Assembly (NCBI GenBank): GCA_050692985.1
Contig: JBOGVZ010000051.1
Span: 1-30,842, forward strand
Direction: 5' to 3'
DNA from: JBOGVZ01 sp050692985
GTDB lineage: Bacteria; Actinomycetota; UBA4738; CALAEC01
Length of the DNA: 30,842 bases
In this document: positions 22,441-28,544 of the stretch, one piece after another
Layout of the letters: every line of letters begins with the position of its first letter
How positions within the stretch are numbered: the first letter of the stretch is position 1
Position numbers and translations under genes: made by a program
The notes under the pieces: generated by a model
Seen by the model: the letters and a program-made list of their open reading frames with translations, nothing else
Told to the model about the DNA's origin: nothing
Database searches by the model: none

Positions 22441-22545
22441 GTGGCCAGCAAGGACAAGGGCGGGAACAAGGACAGCAAGAAGGCTGCGAAGAAGAGCCTG
22501 AAGGAGAAGCGTCAGGCCAAGAAGCTCAAGAGGGAAGGGAAGTAG
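22441..22545 (+). CDS. Tiny lysine-rich protein
   Basis: A 34-residue frame from GTG 22441, beginning MASKDKGGNKDSKKAAKK and ending KLKREGK, about two fifths Lys. An excellent ribosome site (GGAAGGAG) lies seven bases upstream, much stronger than in most genes here, which supports real translation. It is predicted helical and strongly basic, so it may bind nucleic acid or ribosomes; this is inference from composition. It lies 27 bases before rsmD. Confidence 0.6.
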   Translation: MASKDKGGNKDSKKAAKKSLKEKRQAKKLKREGK

Positions 22546-22572
22546 GAAAGCTGGCCCCCGACCGCCCGGCCG

Positions 22573-23118
22573 GTGAGGGTCATCGCGGGGAGCGCCCGGG
22601 GGACCCGGCTGGGCCGGGTTCCGGCGGGGACCAGGCCGCTGTCGGACCGGGCCCGGGAGGGGCTGTTCTCCCACCTGGGGTCGGAGGTGGCGGGGGCCCG
22701 GTGGCTGGACCTGTACGCGGGCACCGGAGCGGTGGGGATCGAGGCCCTGTCCCGGGGGGCCGCGTCCTGCGTGTTCGTGGACGGCTCCGCCCGGGCCATC
22801 CGCACGATCCGCGACAACCTGTCGAAGACCCGCCTGGAGGACCGGGGTCGGGTGCTCCGGGCCGACGTCACCCGGTTCCTGGATCGGCCCTCCGACGAGC
22901 GCTTCGACGTGGCCTTCCTGGACCCCCCCTACACCGAGCGGCTCCCCCGCCTCCGGGCCCTCCTCGAGAAGGTGGGCAAACGGGTCGAACCGGGCGGAGC
23001 CATCGTCCTGACCAGGCCCTCTGGAGATGACACCGATGTGATTCCTGTAGACTGGCACGTCGCCAAGCTGTTGGTCTACGGAGACAGCCACGTCCTCGTC
23101 TGCCGGGAGGGAGCGTGA
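22573..23118 (+). CDS. rsmD: 16S rRNA (guanine966-N2)-methyltransferase
   Basis: The 181-residue enzyme methylates G966 of 16S rRNA using S-adenosylmethionine. It starts MRVIAGSARGTRL, the family's signature N-terminus, then RPLSDRAREGLFSHL. The SAM-binding motif is LDLYAGTGAVGIEALSRGA, and the amino-methyltransferase catalytic motif is DPPY in FDVAFLDPPY. The GTG at 22573 is the start. Its end overlaps coaD by four bases, the standard rsmD-coaD pair. Confidence 0.94.
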   Translation: MRVIAGSARGTRLGRVPAGTRPLSDRAREGLFSHLGSEVAGARWLDLYAGTGAVGIEALSRGAASCVFVDGSARAIRTIRDNLSKTRLEDRGRVLRADVTRFLDRPSDERFDVAFLDPPYTERLPRLRALLEKVGKRVEPGGAIVLTRPSGDDTDVIPVDWHVAKLLVYGDSHVLVCREGA

Positions 23119-23609
23119 CCTTGACGGCCCTCTATCCGGGGACCTTCGACCCGGTCACCAACGGCCATCTGGACGTCGTGCGGCGAGCGGCCCGGCTGTT
23201 CGACCGCGTGGTGGTGGCCGTGCTGGAGAACCCCTCGAAGGATCCCCTGTTCACGGTGGAGGAGCGGGTGGAGATGCTCCGGGAGGCCACGGGCGACCTT
23301 GGCAACGTGGAGGTGGACTCGTTCTCCGGCCTGCTGGTGGACCACGCCAGGGCCCGGGGGGCGAGGATCATCGTGAAGGGCCTGCGGGCCTCGGACTTCG
23401 ATTACGAGCTTCAGATGGCGCAGATGAACCGGCACCTGACCGAGGTGGAGACGTGCTTCGTGGCGACCAGCCCGGAGTGGGCCTACGTGTCCTCGTCCCT
23501 GGTCAAGGAGGTGGCCCGCCACGGCGGCGACGTCGGCGGGCTGGTGCCCGACCACGTCCTGCCCCGGCTGAAGGAGCGCCTGGCCGCCGGACCGAAGGAG
23601 AGCGACTGA
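23115..23609 (+). CDS. coaD: Pantetheine-phosphate adenylyltransferase
   Basis: The 164-residue enzyme makes dephospho-CoA from 4'-phosphopantetheine and ATP, the penultimate step of CoA synthesis. The nucleotidyltransferase motif T/HxGH is TNGH in YPGTFDPVTNGHLDVV. The substrate segment KGLRASDFDYELQMAQMNR and the C-terminal VSSSLVKEVARHGGDV are diagnostic. The GTG start overlaps rsmD (GTGA), and the stop overlaps the next start (TGATG), so the run rsmD-coaD-SepIVA-like-DUF177 is translationally coupled. Confidence 0.96.
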   Translation: MTLTALYPGTFDPVTNGHLDVVRRAARLFDRVVVAVLENPSKDPLFTVEERVEMLREATGDLGNVEVDSFSGLLVDHARARGARIIVKGLRASDFDYELQMAQMNRHLTEVETCFVATSPEWAYVSSSLVKEVARHGGDVGGLVPDHVLPRLKERLAAGPKESD

Positions 23610-24169
23610 TGGACATCTCCGCTCGCCTCCAGCAGCTGGAGGAGCTGATCACGGCCGCCAAGTCCATGCCCCTGTCCTCCTCCGTCCTGGTGAACCGCGA
23701 GGAGGTCCTCGAGCTGGTCCAGGAGATGCGCGAGGCCCTGCCCGAGGAGATCAAGCAGGCCCGGTGGGTGGTCAAGGACCGCGAGCAGCTCCTGGCCAAG
23801 GCTCGCCGCGACGCCGAGGGCATCGTCCAGCAGGCCCTCCAGGAGCAGGCCCGGCTGGTCTCCAAGGAGGAGGTCGTGCAGGAGTCGATGCAGGAGGCCG
23901 AGCGCATCGTGGGCGAGGCCCGGGAGCAGGCCCGGCAGCTCCGGCTGGAAGCCGAGGACTACATGGACCAGAAGCTGGCCGCGTTCGAGGCCCAGATGAC
24001 CCGGACCCAGGAGCAGATCGCCCAGATCCGCGAGCACCAGGAGTCCACCCTCGCCAGGATCTCCGACGAGCTCGGGAAGACGCTCCAGCAGATCATGCGG
24101 GGCCGGGAGCGGCTCCGCGGAGGCACGATCGCCGAGGAGGAGCTGGCCCCCGAGGTGGAGGAGTCCTGA
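23609..24169 (+). CDS. SepIVA/DivIVA-like coiled-coil cell-division protein
   Basis: A 186-residue, almost wholly helical protein: MDISARLQQLEELITAAKSM, the VNREEVLELVQEMREALPEEI segment, then a long Gln/Glu/Ala-rich coiled coil. The conserved N-terminal segment and the position before DUF177-rpmF-rnc match the mycobacterial septation protein SepIVA, a DivIVA relative. Role in septation or peptidoglycan control is inferred from that family. It overlaps its neighbours by one base on both sides (TGATG). It has no membrane segment. Confidence 0.82.
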   Translation: MDISARLQQLEELITAAKSMPLSSSVLVNREEVLELVQEMREALPEEIKQARWVVKDREQLLAKARRDAEGIVQQALQEQARLVSKEEVVQESMQEAERIVGEAREQARQLRLEAEDYMDQKLAAFEAQMTRTQEQIAQIREHQESTLARISDELGKTLQQIMRGRERLRGGTIAEEELAPEVEES

Positions 24170-24660
24170 TGGGCCCGGTCGACGTCCGCGACCTGCTCGA
24201 GGCCCCCGGGGCCTCTCGCCGGGAGCACCGGGAGGAGCCCGTCGTGGGCCTGGCCACCGAGCTGGGTGAGGTGCCCACCGAGACCCCGGTCCGCGTCGAC
24301 GTGCTGCTCGAGAGCGTGGTCGAGGGGATCCTGGTGTCCGGCCCGCTGTCGGGGCAGATCCGGTACCGGTGCGCCCGGTGCCTGAAGCCGTTCTCGGAGG
24401 AGTTCCGCGTCGAGGTCACCGAGCTGTTCGCCCCGGGTGCCTCCGAGGAGGACGACGCCTACCCGCTCGGCGAGGGGGAGCTCGACCTCGAGCCCATGGT
24501 CCGAGACGCCATCGTGCTGTCGATGCCGTTCTCCCCGATCTGCCGCCCCGGGTGCCTGGGGCTGTGCGAGCGGTGCGGCGGCGACAAGAACGCGGGCGAG
24601 TGCAGCTGCCCGCCCGCGGTGGACCCCAGGTGGGCGCCGCTCCAGGAGCTCGACATCTAG
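24169..24660 (+). CDS. DUF177/YceD-family protein
   Basis: A 163-residue protein of the YceD family, which in bacteria and chloroplasts is linked to 23S rRNA accumulation and is nearly always encoded before rpmF. The sequence has CARCLKPF, the acidic central region (LDLEPMVRDAIVLSMP) and CRPGCLGLCERCG, the conserved Cys blocks of the Gram-positive members, so zinc binding is plausible. ATG 24169 overlaps the previous stop by one base. rpmF follows after 12 bases. Confidence 0.92.
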   Translation: MGPVDVRDLLEAPGASRREHREEPVVGLATELGEVPTETPVRVDVLLESVVEGILVSGPLSGQIRYRCARCLKPFSEEFRVEVTELFAPGASEEDDAYPLGEGELDLEPMVRDAIVLSMPFSPICRPGCLGLCERCGGDKNAGECSCPPAVDPRWAPLQELDI

Positions 24661-24672
24661 GAAAGGAGCACC

Positions 24673-24849
24673 GTGGCCGTACCGAAAGGCAAGACCACCC
24701 GGGCCAAGCGCGACTCGCGCCGGTCGAACTGGAAGGGCCAGCCGCCCACCTACAGCACCTGTCCTCAGTGCCGCCAGCCGAAGCTTCCGCACCGCGTGTG
24801 CGCGAACTGCGGCTACTACGGCGGCCGGCAGGCGGTCCCGGTCGAGTAG
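24673..24849 (+). CDS. rpmF: 50S ribosomal protein L32
   Basis: The 58-residue L32 begins MAVPKGKTTRAKRDSRRS and has the zinc ribbon CPQC (Cys30, Cys33) and CANCG (Cys43, Cys46), the Cys4 form. The GTG at 24673 follows GAAAGGAG. The DUF177-rpmF-rnc order is conserved in Gram-positive bacteria. Confidence 0.96.
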   Translation: MAVPKGKTTRAKRDSRRSNWKGQPPTYSTCPQCRQPKLPHRVCANCGYYGGRQAVPVE

Positions 24850-24860
24850 AGGCCGGGACG

Positions 24861-25574
24861 TTGCGCGGACGGGCCAGCCCACTGGAGCGGGCCCTGCGCG
24901 TTCGCTTCCGTGATCCCCACCTCTACCGGATGTCCCTGACGCATCGCTCGCATGCGTTCGAACGGGGCACCGAAGAGACGAACGAGCGCCTGGAGTTCCT
25001 CGGCGACGCGGTGCTGGGGATCGTGGTGACCGACCTGGCCTACCGGCGGTTCCCGGACCTGGCCGAGGGCGAGCTGGCCAAGCTGCGGGCCGCCACCGTG
25101 AACATGATCACCCTGGCCGACATCGCCCGCGACCTGGGGCTCGGCGAGGAGATCCTGCTGGGCAAGGGCGAGGAGCTGTCGGGTGGGCGCGACAAGACCT
25201 CCATCCTGGCCGACGCCATGGAGGCCGTCCTGGGAGCCATCTACATCGACCGGGGCCTCCAGGCCGCCACCCAGGTGATCGAGCGGCTGTTCTGGCCCAG
25301 GATGGCCGCCTACGCGCGCGGCGAGGGGGACCGCGACTACAAGACCGGCCTCCAGGAGCTGGCCGCCCAGGACGTGGGCATGGTCCCGCAGTACCGCATC
25401 GAGGAGGAGGGCCCCGACCACGACAAGCGGTTCACGGCCGCGGTGTTCCTGGCCGGCCGGCAGCTCGGCTCCGGCCGGGGGCGGTCGAAGAAGGAGGCCG
25501 AGCAGCAGGCGGCCCGGGAGGCGTACGTCCGCCTGACCAGGGAGGGGCAGGCGACGCTGGCGGGGGAGGTCTAG
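24861..25574 (+). CDS. rnc: Ribonuclease III
   Basis: The 237-residue enzyme cleaves double-stranded RNA, including rRNA precursors. The signature NERLEFLGDAVL is at residues 41-52 with Asp49, and the second acidic pair is in DAMEAVLGAIYID (Asp118, Glu121). The C-terminal double-stranded RNA-binding domain begins at about residue 159 (DYKTGLQELAAQ) and ends with GRSKKEAEQQAAREA. The start is the TTG at 24861: the next in-frame ATG would cut off the first helix. The ribosome site is weak. The stop is immediately adjacent to the mutM start. Confidence 0.93.
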   Translation: MRGRASPLERALRVRFRDPHLYRMSLTHRSHAFERGTEETNERLEFLGDAVLGIVVTDLAYRRFPDLAEGELAKLRAATVNMITLADIARDLGLGEEILLGKGEELSGGRDKTSILADAMEAVLGAIYIDRGLQAATQVIERLFWPRMAAYARGEGDRDYKTGLQELAAQDVGMVPQYRIEEEGPDHDKRFTAAVFLAGRQLGSGRGRSKKEAEQQAAREAYVRLTREGQATLAGEV

Positions 25575-26417
25575 GTGGAGCTCCCCGAGGTCGAGGTCCT
25601 CAGGCGGGACCTGGAGAAGGACATCGTCGGGCGGCGCGTCGCCTCGGTCGAGGTCCGCCGCACCAAGAACACGAAGCGGGTCATCCGCCGGCACAAGGCG
25701 CCCAAGGAGTTCCGGGACCGGCTGGTGCGGCGCAAGGTCACCAAGGTGGGCCGGCGAGGCAAGTACCTGCTGCTGCACCTCGACGACGGGAACGTGCTGG
25801 TGGCTCACATGGGCATGACCGGACGGTTCCTGCGGGGGAACAAGCGCATGCCCCTCCAGGACCACACCCACGTCGTCATCACGTTCCAGCAGGGCGGCGA
25901 CCTGCGGTTCATCGATCCCCGGACCTTCGGCGAGCTGTTCGTGGTTGCCCCGGACGAGCTCGGCAAGGTCAAGGAGCTGGCCCACATCGCCCTCGACCCG
26001 CTGGAGCACGCGTTCACCTGGCAGCAGTTCTCGGAGATGCTGGCCACCCGCAAGGCCAAGCTGAAGTCGCTGCTGATGGACCAGGAATTCATCTCCGGGC
26101 TCGGCAACATCTACTCGGACGAGGTGCTGTTCGGCGCGGGCCTGCGCCACGACCGGATGTCCGACGAGCTGTCCTCCCAGGAGGTCAGGAGGCTGTACCG
26201 GGCGCTCCAGGAGGTGGTGCAGGACTCGATACGGTTCCGGGGCACCACCCTGGTGGACGAGGCGTACGTGGACCTGTTCGGCAAGCCCGGCGAGTTCCAG
26301 AACGAGCTGCGCGTGTACGGGCGGAAGGGGGAGCCGTGCCGGCGGTGCCGCACGGCCATCGAGACCGTGAAGGTCTCGAACCGCAACTCGTACTTCTGCC
26401 CCCAGTGCCAGAGCTAG
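25575..26417 (+). CDS. mutM: Fpg/Nei-family DNA glycosylase lacking the usual N-terminal proline
   Basis: The 280-residue protein has the full Fpg plan: N-terminal MELPEVEVLRRDLE, Lys63 in RRGKYL (the conserved beta-strand lysine), HMGMTGRF, the helix-two-turn-helix with SGLGNIYSDEVLF, and a C-terminal zinc finger with Cys255, Cys258, Cys275 and Cys278. Members remove oxidised purines and cut the strand using Pro1 as the nucleophile (gene start M-P-E-L-P-E). Here the start reads M-E-L-P-E. The GTG at 25575 directly follows the in-frame TAG of rnc, so no longer frame exists. The ribosome site GGGGGAGG is good. Activity may be altered. Confidence 0.9.
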   Translation: MELPEVEVLRRDLEKDIVGRRVASVEVRRTKNTKRVIRRHKAPKEFRDRLVRRKVTKVGRRGKYLLLHLDDGNVLVAHMGMTGRFLRGNKRMPLQDHTHVVITFQQGGDLRFIDPRTFGELFVVAPDELGKVKELAHIALDPLEHAFTWQQFSEMLATRKAKLKSLLMDQEFISGLGNIYSDEVLFGAGLRHDRMSDELSSQEVRRLYRALQEVVQDSIRFRGTTLVDEAYVDLFGKPGEFQNELRVYGRKGEPCRRCRTAIETVKVSNRNSYFCPQCQS

Positions 26418-26683
26418 CCCGGGCCCACGTCTTCGTCTCCGGGAAGGTCCAGGGGGTCTTCTTCCGCCACCTGACCCGCGAGGAGGCCCGCAGGGCCGGC
26501 GTGACCGGATGGGTCCGCAACACCGAGGACGGCCGGGTGGAGGCGGTGTTCGAGGGGCCGGAGGATGCCGTTGAGCGGATGGTGGCCTGGTGCCGCCGGG
26601 GCCCGGAGTGGGCCGAGGTGGGATCGGTCGACGTTACCCTCGAGGACCCCGAGGGGCTCGACCGCTTCGAGGTCCGGCCCTAG
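26405..26683 (+). CDS. acyP: Acylphosphatase
   Basis: The 92-residue enzyme hydrolyses carboxyl-phosphate bonds. The active-site arginine is Arg21 in SGKVQGVFFRHLT and the asparagine is Asn39 in GWVRNTEDGRV, both canonical. The GTG at 26405 overlaps the end of mutM by 13 bases; the resulting start MPELARAHVFVSG fits family length. The 3' end overlaps the convergent membrane-protein gene by 50 bases. The position between mutM and smc is conserved in actinomycetes. Confidence 0.92.
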   Translation: MPELARAHVFVSGKVQGVFFRHLTREEARRAGVTGWVRNTEDGRVEAVFEGPEDAVERMVAWCRRGPEWAEVGSVDVTLEDPEGLDRFEVRP

Positions 26684-28439
26684 CCCGCGGCCGCGGCGAG
26701 GCGGTCGAGGACGCCCGGCCATCGGCCGTGTGCGCCCGGGCGACCCGGCCGGCCCCGAGCACCAGGGTCGCCACCCATGCGGCCACCACCGCTCCCAGGA
26801 GCGGGAAGATGACCATCGCCGCCCACGCCGGGCCCCCGCGAGATTCCCTCAGCAGGATCCGGCGGTCTGAGGCGAAGGTCGCGGTCCGGTCCACGGGCCG
26901 GATCGCCCGGGCGCCGATCTCCCGGTCCGCCGGCATGGCCACCGGAACGGCCATCATCTCCGTGCCCCGGTGGAGCCGGATGATCGTCTTCCACGTCCCC
27001 CCCACCGGCACCGGGTGCTCCGCCTCGTGCCGGCCGGCGCCGGTTGGCAGCAGCCGGGTCTGCACCCGACCGCCTCCCTGCCAGGAGAGGATCTCGAACC
27101 ACCGGGCATCTCGGGCGGCATCGGGCGGATCCAGCCGCACGGCCACCTGGGCCCCCTGGCCCCGGCGCTGCACGTCGAGCGTGGCCTGGACCGGGGCCGC
27201 CGTTCGAGGAAGGGGCAGGGCCATGGCCACGGCCAGGGCCAGGGCGGCGCCCACGAGGGCTCGGCGCCGCACCACGGAGCCCCCTCCGGACACGGCCATG
27301 CCGAGCCCCGAGCCGGCCACCGCCCCACCGAGGGCGGCCAGGCTCCCCACCAGGGCGGCCTCGGGGAGGAGGGCCACCGGCCACGGGTGGCGGGCCCAGG
27401 CCTGGGCCCAGGCCCACTCGCCGGCCAGGCCCACGGTGGCGATCCCGGCGGCCGCGCCGGCCGCGAACCGCAGGGGCCGCTTCGTCCCCACCAGGAGCGC
27501 CGCGCCCTCCACGGCCAGGGTCGGGCCCAGGTACAGCGGGAAGCGGGGGACGGTGTGTCCCAGGGCCGGGCCGACCGCCAGCGCGACCAGGCCGCGGAGG
27601 ATCACGAAGCCGACGGCGGCACGGAGGGCCCCGCCGGGACCGAGGACGATCCGGGCCGAGGTCAGGGCCACCCCCGCGGCGCCCAGGATCAGCACCGGTT
27701 GGTACAGGAGCTGGAACTGAGGGACGCCGAAGTCGAACTCTGCCTGGAACGCGGACAGCCCGGTCAGGGTGGCCACCGCGACGGTGCCGTGGAGGAGCCG
27801 GGGCACCCGGCCGGACCGCGGGTCCACGGCCGCCTCGGCCAGCACCAGCCACAGGGCGATGGGAGCCAGCGCCCCACCGCCCACCATCAGCAGGTGGGTC
27901 GGACCCCACAGCGTCACGTCAACGCCGTAGAAGCGGTGCCACAGCTCGTCGAGGGGGAAGCCGGCCATGGCCCCCATGCCCAGGAGGAGGAGCGGCAGTG
28001 CGGACCACGGCACCCGCAGCCGTCGCCACCGGAGCGGGGCCGGCGCTCCGGCGACGGTGGCCAGGGTCACGGCCACGGCGCCGGCCAGGGCGATGAACCC
28101 CAATCCGAGGACGATGAGGGTGTGGGCCGGCGTGAACAGGCTCTCGTCCCGCCCCAGGTCGATGTGCCACCCGACGTCCCAGTACAGGCCGGTGGCCGCC
28201 ATCACCAGACCCAGCAGGCCCGTGCCCACCGCCCCCGCGGCCCACCCCGGCAGGCCTGACACCCCCTCCAGGGAACGGGAGATGCGGGACAGCGGGTGCC
28301 GCCCCCCGGGGACGCCCGGGATGGGCCGGCCCGACACGGCCAGGAGAACGGTGGTGGCCGCGTAGCCGGCCAGCGGCACCGCCACCCACAGCCAAGCCGT
28401 GGCGGACGAGGCGGCCGGCGCGCCCATGGCGGCTCTCAT
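26634..28439 (-). CDS. Polytopic membrane protein with a duplicated D..WH...G.D..L..P.H motif
   Basis: A 601-residue protein with about ten hydrophobic helices in its first two thirds, then a hydrophilic domain (about residues 430-540, rich in beta-type strands, GTWKTIIRLHRG) and one more helix (about 550-570) before an Arg/Ser/Pro tail. Two loop-plus-helix units share one pattern: Asp88, Trp91-His92, Gly96, Asp98, Pro104, His106; and Asp164, Trp167-His168, Gly172, Asp174, Pro180, His182. Two later loops look like weak copies. I do not know its function; metal or substrate binding at the membrane face is inferred. ATG 28439 lacks a strong ribosome site; ATG 28427 is possible. Confidence 0.72.
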   Translation of the reverse strand: MRAAMGAPAASSATAWLWVAVPLAGYAATTVLLAVSGRPIPGVPGGRHPLSRISRSLEGVSGLPGWAAGAVGTGLLGLVMAATGLYWDVGWHIDLGRDESLFTPAHTLIVLGLGFIALAGAVAVTLATVAGAPAPLRWRRLRVPWSALPLLLLGMGAMAGFPLDELWHRFYGVDVTLWGPTHLLMVGGGALAPIALWLVLAEAAVDPRSGRVPRLLHGTVAVATLTGLSAFQAEFDFGVPQFQLLYQPVLILGAAGVALTSARIVLGPGGALRAAVGFVILRGLVALAVGPALGHTVPRFPLYLGPTLAVEGAALLVGTKRPLRFAAGAAAGIATVGLAGEWAWAQAWARHPWPVALLPEAALVGSLAALGGAVAGSGLGMAVSGGGSVVRRRALVGAALALAVAMALPLPRTAAPVQATLDVQRRGQGAQVAVRLDPPDAARDARWFEILSWQGGGRVQTRLLPTGAGRHEAEHPVPVGGTWKTIIRLHRGTEMMAVPVAMPADREIGARAIRPVDRTATFASDRRILLRESRGGPAWAAMVIFPLLGAVVAAWVATLVLGAGRVARAHTADGRASSTASPRPRARAGPRSGRAPRGPRG

Positions 28440-28531
28440 CCTGGCAGACGGAGGCGGCCCCCGTGAGCGGACGCCGGGACGGCGCGGCCAGAATGTCGGC
28501 CCCCTTGCGGGAAACGGGCCCGCCCCGCTGG

Positions 28532-28537
28532 TAGCAT
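28532..28537 (+). promoter_or_regulatory. Predicted -10 box of smc
   Basis: TAGCAT with seven bases before ATG 28545, the same spacing as the C-S lyase and DAK2 genes. No ribosome site is present, so a leaderless message is expected. The rest of the 105-base divergent gap shows no other clear element. Confidence 0.45.
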
Positions 28538-28544
28538 CCGTCCG

